NCBI GenBank assembly: GCA_022711435.1
Contig: JAKLFB010000005.1
Span: 62,001-126,000, forward strand
DNA: 64,000 nucleotides
Origin: Verrucomicrobiota bacterium
GTDB lineage: Bacteria > Verrucomicrobiota > Verrucomicrobiia > Limisphaerales > UBA1319
Reading direction: 5' to 3'
In this document: positions 53,693 through 62,475 of the stretch, in pieces
How positions within the stretch are numbered: position 1 is the first letter of the stretch
Layout of the letters: the number at the start of each line of letters is the position of its first letter
The notes under the pieces: model-generated
What the model saw: the letters and a program-made list of their open reading frames with translations, nothing else
Database searches by the model: none
Told to the model about the DNA's origin: nothing
Translations under genes and position numbers: made by a program

Positions 53693-56473
53693 ATGGCCTC
53701 GAAGCCCGATCCTTGGCTCGCGCGGTTTTCTCTCGGCTGCTTCCGGCTGTTTCAAGCGGCGATCGCATCTCTCGCCCTGGCTGGCTCCGTCCGCGGCGCC
53801 GAACGAATCCAGACCGATCTATGCGTCTGGGGCGGGACATCCGGAGGTGTCGTCGCAGCCGTCCAGGCTGCGCGCATGGGGCGTTCTGTTGTGCTGGTCG
53901 AGGTGGGCCGCCACCTCGGGGGGATGACTTCCGGCGGCCTGGGGCGGACCGACATCGGCCAGAGCGCCACCATCGGCGGCCTGGCCGGCGAGTTCTATAC
54001 CGCCGTCGGCAGGCACTACGGCGGCCCCCGCCAGTTCACCTTCGAGCCCCGCGTGGCCGAAGCCATCTTCCGCCTCTGGATCGATCAGCACCGCATCCCG
54101 GTCTACTTCGAACAGCGCCTTGCCGCTGTCCGCACCTCCGCCCGCCGGATCATCGAGATCGAGATGGAAAACGGCAACGTCTTTGAGGCGGATGGGTTCA
54201 TTGACGCCAGCTACGAAGGCGACCTGATGGCCCGGGCTGGCGTCGCCTACACGGTCGGCCGCGAGTCCAATGCGCAATACGGCGAAACCCTCAATGGCAT
54301 ACGCCCCTCCACGCCCAGCCACCAGTTCGTCGTGCCGGTCGATCCTTATGTCATCCCCGGCCACCCGTCGAGCGGGCTCTTGCCCTGCATCCAGCCGGGC
54401 GACGGCGGGATCCCCGGCGAAGGCGATCACCGCGTCCAGGCCTACAACTTTCGCCTCTGCCTCACCCAAATCGCCACCAACCAATTGCCCATCGGCCCGC
54501 CGACCGGCTACGACCCCGCCCGCTACGCGCTCCTCGGCCGCTACCTCGAGGCCCGCGTCGCTGCGGGCCAGAACCCCCAGCTCAGCAGCCTTCTGAGCAT
54601 CGGCTCGATGCCCAATGGCAAGACCGATATCAACAACAATGGCGCTTTTTCCACCGATTACATCGGCGGCAACTACGAATATCCCGACGGCGATTACGCA
54701 GCCCGCGACCGGATCTGGCGGGACACCCTCGATTACATCCAGGGGTTCCTCTATTACCTGGGCGCCGAGCCGCGCGTCCCCGCCTCGATCCGGTCCGAAA
54801 TGCGATCCTGGGGATTGTGCAGGGACGAGTTTGTCGATACGGGCGGCTGGCCCCACCAGATGTACATCCGCGAGGCCCGCCGCATGGTCTCCGGATACGT
54901 CATGACCGAGCATCACGGCCGCGGCACCCGGGTCGCCTCGAACTTGATCGGCCTCGCCTCCTACAACATGGATTCCCACAACTGCCAGCGCGTCGTCCAG
55001 AACAGCGTCGTCCGCAACGAGGGCGACGTCCAGGTGGGCGTCGCCCAGCCGTTCCCCATCGCCTACGAGAGCATCATCCCCGCCACCGGCCAGTGCGAAA
55101 ACCTGTGGGTCACGTTCTGCCTGTCGGCATCCCATATCGCATTCAGCTCGATTCGGATGGAGCCGGTCTTTATGATCGTCAGCCAGTCGGCCGCCACCGC
55201 CGCCGCGATCGCCCTCGAGGAATCTGCGGCCGCCCAGCAGGTGAATTATCGCCGGCTGGCAATCCATCTGCTGGCCGACAGCCAGCGCCTGCAATGGAGC
55301 GGTGCTGCCGACATCCCCACGGGTGGCATCGTGATCGACAGCGAAGACACGATCGGGGTGACAAGAACCGGCTCCTGGAGCAACAGCACCTCCGTGGCCG
55401 GGTATCACGGCTTGGGCTACCTCCACGACATGAACGAGGCCAAGGGCCTTAAATCGGTCCAGCTCGCGCCCGACCTGCCCGATCCCGGCAACTACACCGT
55501 CTATATCCGGTGGACCCAGCACGCCAACCGCGCCACCCAGACACCCGTTCACGTCCTTCACCAGAACGGCGCTTCGAGCTTCACCGTCAACCAAACCCAA
55601 AACGGCGGCACCTGGTTTCGCCTTGGCACATTCCCGTTCGCCGCCGGCTCCGCAGGCAGCGTGCGGATCGAGACCGCCGGCACCACGGGATACGTCATCG
55701 CCGATGCCGCCCTCTGGCAGCCTGCCGGCACACCCGCCAGCGCTGTCGAGATCGCCGCCTCCCGGCCCATCGCCTCCGAAGCCGGCCCCGGCCTCGGGGC
55801 GTTCACTCTCGTCCGGACCGGCGATGCCTCCGGCGAACTCACCGTCCGCTACGCCATCTCCGGCACGGCCGACCCCGCCGCGGATTACGCCGCCCTCCCG
55901 GGGCAAGCGGTGTTCTCCGCCGGCCAAAACACGGCGTCGATCGTCGTTCAACCCCTCCCCGATGCCGCCTGCGAAGGCGATGAGACGGTTGTCCTCAGCC
56001 TCCAAACCGGATCCGATTATTCCCTGGGCCCCTTGCGATCCGCGGCGCTGACGATTCGGGACTCGCCCTACGATGCCTGGCGCTTCACGGCCTTCACGCC
56101 GCCCGACCGCGGCCAGCCATCGATCAGCGGCGAGACGGCGGACCCGGACGCCGACCGCCTCGCCAACCTCTGGGAGATGTTCCATGGGCTCGATCCCCGA
56201 CAGCAAGAATCGAGCGTCCTCCTCCGAATCGTTCGGCTCGACAACGAGTTCGCTCTCGAAACCTCCCGCCATCGCCAGGCCGCCGACTTGCACGTCGTCC
56301 TCGAGACGTCCGCCGACCTTCGCGAGTGGGCCCCGGCGCCGGCCGGCCTCCAAACCCCGCGGATCCTTCGCCAGGCCCCGTTCGAGACCCTCCGCTACAC
56401 GCTCGGCAGCGTCGATCCCCCGTCCCCTCCTCGTTTCTGGCGTCTTCGCCTCGAGGCGCCCGCCTCTCCGTAG
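53693..56473 (+). CDS. Secreted FAD-dependent oxidoreductase with C-terminal beta modules
   Basis: 926 residues with signal peptide (LFQAAIASLALAGSVRGAE). The FAD domain (about 37-540) has a dinucleotide motif LCVWGGTSGGVVAAVQAARMG and GGMTSGGLGRTD, then FIDASYEGDLMARAGVAYTVG, the form common in PVC-type FAD-dependent oxidoreductases. A golvesin-like module (about 550-690, VTRTGSWSNSTSVAGYHG, NYTVYIRWTQHANR), a Calx-beta-like domain (about 690-785, GAFTLVRTGDASGELTVRY) and a C-terminal module with a D-x-D-x-D linker follow. The frame extends upstream to 53606, but ATG 53693 gives the signal. Substrate unknown. Confidence 0.85.
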   Translation: MASKPDPWLARFSLGCFRLFQAAIASLALAGSVRGAERIQTDLCVWGGTSGGVVAAVQAARMGRSVVLVEVGRHLGGMTSGGLGRTDIGQSATIGGLAGEFYTAVGRHYGGPRQFTFEPRVAEAIFRLWIDQHRIPVYFEQRLAAVRTSARRIIEIEMENGNVFEADGFIDASYEGDLMARAGVAYTVGRESNAQYGETLNGIRPSTPSHQFVVPVDPYVIPGHPSSGLLPCIQPGDGGIPGEGDHRVQAYNFRLCLTQIATNQLPIGPPTGYDPARYALLGRYLEARVAAGQNPQLSSLLSIGSMPNGKTDINNNGAFSTDYIGGNYEYPDGDYAARDRIWRDTLDYIQGFLYYLGAEPRVPASIRSEMRSWGLCRDEFVDTGGWPHQMYIREARRMVSGYVMTEHHGRGTRVASNLIGLASYNMDSHNCQRVVQNSVVRNEGDVQVGVAQPFPIAYESIIPATGQCENLWVTFCLSASHIAFSSIRMEPVFMIVSQSAATAAAIALEESAAAQQVNYRRLAIHLLADSQRLQWSGAADIPTGGIVIDSEDTIGVTRTGSWSNSTSVAGYHGLGYLHDMNEAKGLKSVQLAPDLPDPGNYTVYIRWTQHANRATQTPVHVLHQNGASSFTVNQTQNGGTWFRLGTFPFAAGSAGSVRIETAGTTGYVIADAALWQPAGTPASAVEIAASRPIASEAGPGLGAFTLVRTGDASGELTVRYAISGTADPAADYAALPGQAVFSAGQNTASIVVQPLPDAACEGDETVVLSLQTGSDYSLGPLRSAALTIRDSPYDAWRFTAFTPPDRGQPSISGETADPDADRLANLWEMFHGLDPRQQESSVLLRIVRLDNEFALETSRHRQAADLHVVLETSADLREWAPAPAGLQTPRILRQAPFETLRYTLGSVDPPSPPRFWRLRLEAPASP

Positions 56474-56477
56474 AACC

Positions 56478-57197
56478 TCAACGGTCGATATCCCGCCGAA
56501 CCCAGGCGGCGTGCAAGTCGAGATAGAGCTGGTTGCGGCCCCCGTTGTGGGCCGACCACCCCTGGGGCGGCGGCACGTTCTCTCCGACCTTCCAGGCCTC
56601 GTGAAAATTCGGCCACCACGGCTTCTCGAAGAACGGGCTCATCAGCCACTCCTCGCTCGACACGCTCGCGCCCCGCAGCAGAGCGCACGATTCCGGCGTC
56701 CTCCCCCGTAAATACCGGGCTTTCGCAGTGTCCATCTCGGCCAGCTTGTCGCTGAGGTAATGTGAGACCCCCTTGCTCGGATCCTCGCGCCCGGCCTCGC
56801 GCCACGGCCCTCGGAAATGACTCAGCCACGAGTTCGTCGGAGCCGACTTCACCGGCGGCGATGCCCAGATCCTGACATCCCCGTTGTAGGGGTGCAGCAG
56901 CGGCATGAACGACCCCATCCGGGCATAGCGCTTGCCTCCGGCGTCCACCGGCGGCGTCAGCTGCAGCTCTTCGTCCGCCACCCACGGCATGCGGTTGGCG
57001 CAATCGCAGAGATACTGCGCCGTCGCGATCCCGATCTGACGCAGGTTCGACAGGCAGGCCGTCCGATGCGCATGGTTCTTCGCCTTCGCCAACGCCGGCA
57101 GCAGCATCGACGCCAAAATCGCCACGATCGCAATCACCACCAGCAGCTCGATCAGCGTGAATCCCCGATTTCCCGATGCCCGAGGTTGAGTCCGCAT
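56478..57197 (-). CDS. Type II/IV pseudopilin-like protein, orphan
   Basis: 239 residues. The class III signal is [19 protein letters not shown], then [33 protein letters not shown], like the other two pseudopilins of this window, with a variant C-terminal half: [51 protein letters not shown] 57197 gives a normal 11-residue leader. It ends five bases from the convergent FAD gene. Cargo or role unknown. Confidence 0.92.
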   Translation of the reverse strand: MRTQPRASGNRGFTLIELLVVIAIVAILASMLLPALAKAKNHAHRTACLSNLRQIGIATAQYLCDCANRMPWVADEELQLTPPVDAGGKRYARMGSFMPLLHPYNGDVRIWASPPVKSAPTNSWLSHFRGPWREAGREDPSKGVSHYLSDKLAEMDTAKARYLRGRTPESCALLRGASVSSEEWLMSPFFEKPWWPNFHEAWKVGENVPPPQGWSAHNGGRNQLYLDLHAAWVRRDIDR

Positions 57198-57312
57198 ACG
57201 CCACTTTTTCGAATCAGACGGGCCATCTCAAGCAAAACCTGCACCGTTCCCGTTTGACGCTCGCCGATCATCCCGCTACGTTCGCCCGCGCGGTCCAGAC
57301 ACGAGGACGATC

Positions 57313-58053
57313 ATGAACAAAACCGTTCGACGCGCTTCCAACCGCCGGCATTACCGGCTCTCCCTGCTCGATAGCGTCAAGAACGTCGAGCATGCCTTTC
57401 TATTGGGAAAACGAAACCGTTCCGCGGATATGGAAAGCGCCATCCGCGTTTTCCTCGAGTTCCTCCACGGATTCGAATCCCTGGATTTCCAGGGCCCCTG
57501 CGTCACGGTGTTCGGCTCCGCCCGGTTCCGCTCATCTCATCCTTACTACCGGATGGCCCGGATGCTGGGCCGGCGGCTCGCGGAAGCCGGGTTCGTTGTC
57601 ATGACTGGCGGCGGCCCTGGCATCATGGAGGCCGCCAACCGCGGCGCCCGCGAAGGCGGCGGATTGAGCATCGGCTGCAACATCCACTTGCCCCAGGAGC
57701 AAAAGCCCAATCCCTACCTCGACCGGTTTGTCGAGTTCGACCATTTCTTCGTCCGCAAGGTCATGCTGGTCAAGTATTCGACCGCGTTCGTCGTCCTCCC
57801 GGGAGGCTTCGGCACGCTCGATGAGGTGTTCGAAACTCTCACGCTCATCCAGACCCGCAAGATCGAGCAGTTCCCCGTCATCCTCATGGGCAGAAAATTT
57901 TGGCGCCACCTCCGCCAGTTCACCTTCCAATCCCTCGTCCGGGAGAAGACCATTGATCCGGCAGACATCGACCTCTGCGAGCTGACCGACTCGCCCTCCC
58001 AGGCCGTCGATCTCATCCGCCAGGGCATCGGCGCGCCCGAGCCGGCGGATTGA
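57313..58053 (+). CDS. LOG-family protein (TIGR00730-type, cytokinin-riboside 5'-monophosphate phosphoribohydrolase-like)
   Basis: 246 residues, cytoplasmic. The Rossmann-like fold has VTVFGSARF, AEAGFVVMTGGGPGIMEAANRGAREGGG, GCNIHLPQEQ and the signature PGGFGTLDE (163-171) with the catalytic Glu. LOG enzymes release free base from nucleoside 5'-monophosphates; many bacterial members act on AMP or related nucleotides. The N-terminal 50 residues are an extra basic helical segment. It starts divergently from the pseudopilin gene, 115 bases away. Confidence 0.92.
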   Translation: MNKTVRRASNRRHYRLSLLDSVKNVEHAFLLGKRNRSADMESAIRVFLEFLHGFESLDFQGPCVTVFGSARFRSSHPYYRMARMLGRRLAEAGFVVMTGGGPGIMEAANRGAREGGGLSIGCNIHLPQEQKPNPYLDRFVEFDHFFVRKVMLVKYSTAFVVLPGGFGTLDEVFETLTLIQTRKIEQFPVILMGRKFWRHLRQFTFQSLVREKTIDPADIDLCELTDSPSQAVDLIRQGIGAPEPAD

Positions 58054-58127
58054 GCCCGCCAATCCTGCCCCGCCCGGTCCGGTCCCGTTTCTTGACACTG
58101 GGACATGCGGGTGCTAACAGGGGCAGG

Positions 58128-60008
58128 ATGCGCGTCAATCCGATTCTCCCCACCCGCGTGGCGGTCTGCGCAGCCGGAGCGATCCTTGCGATCAGCCTGG
58201 CTTCCTGCAGCCCTCCGGGGGCGCGTGCGTTGCTTCAGGGCGAACAGCTCATCCAGCAGGGCCAGTTCCCGGCCGCCATCGCGCGCCTCCAAACCGCCAC
58301 CGAATTGCTCCCCGATAACGCCCGGGCATGGAACTTCCTCGGCCTGGCCTACCACGGCGCCCAGCAGCCCGCCGCCGCCATCGAAGCCTACCAGCGCGCC
58401 CTGACCCTCGATCGCAATCTCACCGCCGCCCGCTTCAATCTCGGCTGCCTCTTGCTCGAACAGAACAACCCACCCGCCGCCGCCGCCGAGCTTTCCACGT
58501 TCACAATGCTCGAGCCGGACTCCGCCGAGGGCTGGACCAAGCTCGGCGATGCCCAGCTTCACCTGCTGCAACTGACCGAGGCGGACGCGAGCTTTCAGCG
58601 CGCCGTCAAGATCCAGCCCGCCAATCCCGAGGCCTGGAACGGCATGGGCATGGCCCGCGCTCAGCGCAGCCGGTTCCCCGAAGCCATCACGTGCTTCACC
58701 ACCGCGCTCGAGCACCGCACCAATTATGCGCCTGCCCTGCGCAACCTCGCGATCCTCTACCACCAACACTACCGCAATTATCCCCTCGCCCTGCGCAAAT
58801 ATCAGGAATACGCCGCCCTCCAGCCGCCCCCCTCGGACGTCGGCTCCGTCCTGGTCTTGATCCGCGAGCTCGAGAACCTGCTCAATCCGCCGCCACCTCC
58901 CACCAACGCCGCCCTAGCGGTGGCCGTCACCCAAACCTCTGATCCGATCGGCGCGACCGGATCCGCGCGCATCGCCGCGGCTCGCGTTCCGCCGGCCACC
59001 CCTCCAGCTCCCGACACCAATCGCACCTCGATCACCGTCGCCTCCCGCACAACTCCACCGACACCTCCCCCACCAGCCAGAATCCGGACTCCAGAACCCT
59101 CACCTGCCCCTGCACGCACCAGGCAGGACGATGTAACACCTGAACCGACGCCGGCCCCGTCCACGCCGGCCCCGTCCACGCCGGCCCCGTCCACGCCGGC
59201 CCCGTCCCCGCCGGCCCCGTCCACGCCGGCCCCGTCCACGCCGGCCCCGTCCACGCCGACGATAGAGCCCGCGCCGGCCGCTCTTCCAGTTGCAGTTCAG
59301 TCCGACACCAACCGGCCGGGATTCTGGGAGCGTGTCAATCCGGGCAACTGGCGGCGCCTCCGATCGAAACCCGTGGTTCCCGTGACCCCCCTGTCAGCAA
59401 ATCCGGTCCGGCCGCTGCCGGAGATGACCGCCGCTCCAGCCGCTGCCTTGGACAGCCGTGGGCCCACGATCAGCCCGTTACCCACGCCGCAGGTCTTCCA
59501 GCGTTATGCCTACCGAAACCCGCCAGCGCCCTCACCGGGAGATCGCGCCGAAGCCGAACGCCACATGGCCCAGGGCATTGCCGCTCAAACAGAAAACCGC
59601 TGGCAGGAAGCCATGGATGCCTACCGGCAAGCCGTCGAGGCTGATCCGACCTATTTCGATGCCACGTACAATCTGGCCGTCGGCTACCACGCCGGCGGGG
59701 ATCTCCCGCGCGCGCTTCCCGCCTATGAACACGCGCTGTCGGTTCGCCCGCGATCGTTCAATGCCCGCTACAATTTCGCCCTGGCCCTCGCCGAGGCACG
59801 GCATCCGTTCGAAGCCGCCGACGAATCCGCGCGCGCCATCGACCTGGCGCCCTCCGACCCGCGTCCGCACCTGTTGCTGGCCAACCTCTGCGCGCGTGAG
59901 CTGCTCGATCATGCGCGAGCCCGAACCCATTATCGGAAATTGCTCGAACTGGAGCCCGATCACGAGCAGGCCCCGTCTATCCGCGCCTGGCTCGCCGCCC
60001 ATCCGTAA
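58128..60008 (+). CDS. TPR-repeat lipoprotein with proline-rich repeat linker
   Basis: 626 residues with a lipoprotein signal (AISLASC, Cys27). The N-terminal TPRs (about 30-250) read GEQLIQQGQFPAAIARL, ARAWNFLGLAYHGAQQPAAA, AEGWTKLGDAQLHLLQLTEA, PEAWNGMGMARAQRSRFPEA. A Pro/Thr/Ala-rich linker of about 200 residues contains a perfect minisatellite coding for repeated PAPST. A second TPR block (about 470-626) follows: RAEAERHMAQGIAAQTENRWQEAM, ATYNLAVGYHAGGDLPRA. It probably scaffolds protein interactions in the cell envelope. dnaG begins 42 bases later on the same strand. Confidence 0.9.
   Translation: MRVNPILPTRVAVCAAGAILAISLASCSPPGARALLQGEQLIQQGQFPAAIARLQTATELLPDNARAWNFLGLAYHGAQQPAAAIEAYQRALTLDRNLTAARFNLGCLLLEQNNPPAAAAELSTFTMLEPDSAEGWTKLGDAQLHLLQLTEADASFQRAVKIQPANPEAWNGMGMARAQRSRFPEAITCFTTALEHRTNYAPALRNLAILYHQHYRNYPLALRKYQEYAALQPPPSDVGSVLVLIRELENLLNPPPPPTNAALAVAVTQTSDPIGATGSARIAAARVPPATPPAPDTNRTSITVASRTTPPTPPPPARIRTPEPSPAPARTRQDDVTPEPTPAPSTPAPSTPAPSTPAPSPPAPSTPAPSTPAPSTPTIEPAPAALPVAVQSDTNRPGFWERVNPGNWRRLRSKPVVPVTPLSANPVRPLPEMTAAPAAALDSRGPTISPLPTPQVFQRYAYRNPPAPSPGDRAEAERHMAQGIAAQTENRWQEAMDAYRQAVEADPTYFDATYNLAVGYHAGGDLPRALPAYEHALSVRPRSFNARYNFALALAEARHPFEAADESARAIDLAPSDPRPHLLLANLCARELLDHARARTHYRKLLELEPDHEQAPSIRAWLAAHP
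59151..59255 (+). repeat. 15-bp tandem repeat encoding PAPST
   Basis: Seven copies of the 15-base unit CCGGCCCCGTCCACG, in frame, with one copy carrying CCCCG instead of CCACG. It makes the hinge between the two TPR blocks of the lipoprotein. Unit count is likely variable between strains because of slippage. Confidence 0.8.
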
Positions 60009-60050
60009 CTCGAATCCCAACGCCCATTCGCCGCGCGCGCCTCGATCCCA

Positions 60051-61856
60051 ATGGCCGGACGCATCCCCACCCACTTGATCGAGCAGATCCGCAACGCCAG
60101 CGATATCGTCGAGGTCATCGGCGCCGCGATCCCCCTCAAGCGCGCCGGCGCCAATTGGATCGCCCTCTGCCCTTTCCACCGCGAAAAAACGCCCAGCTTC
60201 AACGTCAATCCCCAGCGCCAGATCTTCCACTGCTTCGGCTGCCACAAAGGCGGCGATGTCTTCGCATTCCTCCAGGAATATGAGAGCGTCGATTTCCTCG
60301 AAGCGGTCCGGCGGCTCGCCGATCGCGCCGGCATCTCGCTGCAGCGGTATGAAAGCGACGGCCCCGCCGGCGGCCGCGAGATCAAGGAGACACTCCGGCA
60401 GATCCACGAGGCCGCCGCCCAGCGATGGCACCTCACTCTCACCCGCGACCCCGGCGCTGCCGCCGCCCGGGATTACCTCGCCCGCCGCAAGGTCCCTGAC
60501 GAAGCTGTCCGCGATTTCCGGCTGGGCTTTGCGCCCGACCGATGGGACGACACGGTCCAGTGGGCCCGCGCCCAAGACTATGACCTCGCGATCGTCCAGC
60601 AGGCTGGCCTCATCCTCCGCCGCGAAGATGAATCAGGATTCTATGACCGATTCCGCGGCCGCCTGATCTTTCCCATCTGTGACGAGCAAGGCCGCGTGAT
60701 CGCCTTCAGCGGGCGCCTCCTCGATCCCGACGCCAAAGCCGCCAAATATGTCAATTCGCCCGAAAGCCCCATCTTCCTCAAGCGCAAGGTGTTCTTCGGG
60801 CTCGACAAGGCCAGGCGCGCCATCCTCGATGCCCAGTTCGCCGTCGTCTGCGAAGGCCAGCTCGATCTCATCGCAGTCCATATGGCCGGCATCCGCAACG
60901 TCGTCGCCCCCCAAGGCACTGCGTTCACCGCCGACCACGCACTCCTGCTCAAACGCTACGCCAGCGAGGTCGTCCTCTGCTTCGATTCCGATACCGCCGG
61001 CCAGAGCGCCGCCGTCCGCGCCCTCGACGATCTCCTCGCGTCCGGCCTGGCCATCCGCGTCGCCACCCTCCCCGCACCCCACGATCCGGACAGCTTCATC
61101 CGCGAATTCGGCGCCCCAGCCTTCCGCCAGCGCATCGACCAGGCCGCCGGCTTTTTCGATTTCTACCTCGATCACCTCAGCCAAATCCACGACCATGCCT
61201 CCGACCGCGGCCGGCTTGCCATCCTCCGGGCTATGGGCGAAGCTGCCCGCAAAACCCAGAACGCTGTCATCCTCGATCGCTGCGCCCAAACCACCGCCGT
61301 GCGCCTGGGCGTCTCCGCCGCCGCCGTCCGCTCCGAGTTCCTTCGCACACCCACTGCGCGCCCCCGCACGCCCGCCACGCAGCCCAGCCCCGCCCCCGAT
61401 ACAGACCGCCCGTCGCCCACCGAGTTCTGGCTCCTCAAGCTCGCCTTCCAACCCGAAGTGAGCCTCGCCTGGCTAATGGCGCACCTCGATCCCGCGTGGC
61501 TGCGCAACGGCACCGCCCGCCTCATCCTCGATCGCTGCCGCCAGATGATCGAGGAAAACCGCTGGACCCAGCCCGCCGCTCTGCTGACCGAGCTTTCCGA
61601 TCCCGCCGCCCGCCAGCTCCTGAGCGAATGCCTCGCCGATACACGCTCCGTCCCCGCCCCTGTCCGGCAAATCGAAGACGTCGTCACCCGCCTCCGCAAC
61701 CAGTCCATCGACCACCAGCTCATGCTCCTGGCCCAGCAGGTCGGCCAGCCCCATTTGTCCGATCTCGAGCGCGCCCGCATCCTCCAGGAACAACAGGCTC
61801 TCCGCCGCCAGAAACAGGCCCCCCTCTCTCCGCCCCCCGCCGCCGCCGACTCATGA
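60051..61856 (+). CDS. dnaG: DNA primase
   Basis: 601 residues, normal. It makes RNA primers for lagging-strand synthesis. Zinc-binding site C40-x2-H43-x17-C61-x2-C64 in CPFHREKTPSF/IFHCFGCHKGG; the RNA polymerase core has YVNSPESPIFLKRKVFFG; TOPRIM motifs are VVCEGQLD (Glu268) and CFDSDTAGQSA (Asp312, Asp314). The helicase-binding C-terminal domain is helical and divergent (residues 450-601, LAWLMAHLDPAWLRNG). ATG 60051 fits MAGRIPTHLIEQIRNASDIVEVIG. Its TGA stop overlaps an ATG (61853) that opens the gamma-glutamyltransferase fragment. Confidence 0.96.
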   Translation: MAGRIPTHLIEQIRNASDIVEVIGAAIPLKRAGANWIALCPFHREKTPSFNVNPQRQIFHCFGCHKGGDVFAFLQEYESVDFLEAVRRLADRAGISLQRYESDGPAGGREIKETLRQIHEAAAQRWHLTLTRDPGAAAARDYLARRKVPDEAVRDFRLGFAPDRWDDTVQWARAQDYDLAIVQQAGLILRREDESGFYDRFRGRLIFPICDEQGRVIAFSGRLLDPDAKAAKYVNSPESPIFLKRKVFFGLDKARRAILDAQFAVVCEGQLDLIAVHMAGIRNVVAPQGTAFTADHALLLKRYASEVVLCFDSDTAGQSAAVRALDDLLASGLAIRVATLPAPHDPDSFIREFGAPAFRQRIDQAAGFFDFYLDHLSQIHDHASDRGRLAILRAMGEAARKTQNAVILDRCAQTTAVRLGVSAAAVRSEFLRTPTARPRTPATQPSPAPDTDRPSPTEFWLLKLAFQPEVSLAWLMAHLDPAWLRNGTARLILDRCRQMIEENRWTQPAALLTELSDPAARQLLSECLADTRSVPAPVRQIEDVVTRLRNQSIDHQLMLLAQQVGQPHLSDLERARILQEQQALRRQKQAPLSPPPAAADS

Positions 61857-62085
61857 AATCAAATGGACGGCCGTTCCTTTGCTTCTCCGTCCAGGGCGGC
61901 GACACGCAAGAGCAGAACCTCCTCCAGTTCTTCCTCAACATGGTCGAGTTCGGCTTCAACGTTCAGGAGGCGTGCGAGGCAGCCAATTTCACCAGCTATC
62001 AAATGCGCAGTTCGTTTGGCCAACACCAGGTCCAACCCGGCCGCCTCACTCTCCAGGAAGTCATGGAAAGGGGCGCACAAGCATC
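61853..62085 (+). pseudogene. Fragment of a gamma-glutamyltransferase small subunit
   Basis: From ATG 61853, overlapping the dnaG stop in ATGA, the frame reads RPFLCFSVQGGDTQEQNLLQ, FFLNMVEFGFNVQEACEAAN, FTSYQMRSSFGQHQVQPGRL: the GGDTQ-x-Q-x-L-L-Q-F-x-L-N segment of the C-terminal (small) subunit of gamma-glutamyltranspeptidase. The catalytic threonine region and the whole large subunit are missing, as is the C-terminal end after about 62085. There the frame runs on through non-homologous sequence to 62218. It is a remnant inserted or left by deletion directly behind dnaG. Confidence 0.75.
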
Positions 62086-62218
62086 TCATAGTTTCCGCGT
62101 CCTTCCGTCCTTCCGCGGGCATAATCCGGGCAGCTTGCAGCTGGATGCCTCTTCGTGGAAATCCCGAACTCAGGAGCGCTCCGGAATAGGTTTTCCTGAT
62201 TTCCTATGTTCCAGATAA

Positions 62219-62475
62219 AAAATGAATTCTCCGTGATCTGTGGTGAACAAATGAGCGCAGCTTGAAACCTGCGGCTGCGGTTTCAAATCATATTTGGCTT
62301 TTCAAGGACTCATGTCTTTGCCACAAACTTCCCATGCCACGTCCGCGAAACAGCCGGTCAAGGATCCCCGAAAAGGATCTGCACTCCGTATGAGCTGCCA
62401 TCGCGTCAATGATGCTGCAGCCCGAGACCAGCGCTCAGGACTCGTGCTGACTGGCATCGCTTATCGCCGCCTCTC
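62219..62475. other. Intergenic region between the GGT remnant and the symporter gene
   Basis: This 257-base gap has lower GC than its neighbours. It contains an inverted repeat TTGAAACC (62262-62269) and GGTTTCAA (62279-62286) with a nine-base loop, not followed by a T run, so not a clear terminator. No gene is seen. The symporter promoter is expected here but not identified. Confidence 0.4.

Noticed and set aside
53819..56353. Minus-strand frame of about 840 codons antisense to the FAD oxidoreductase
   Set aside because: Mirror frame of a well-supported gene, with repetitive Gly/Ala/Asp content and no motif.
59151..59255. Tandem repeats as a CRISPR array
   Set aside because: Units are contiguous 15-mers without spacers and lie in frame inside a gene.
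62262..62286. Inverted repeat TTGAAACC/GGTTTCAA as a terminator
   Set aside because: No T run follows the stem, and the loop and context do not fit an intrinsic terminator.
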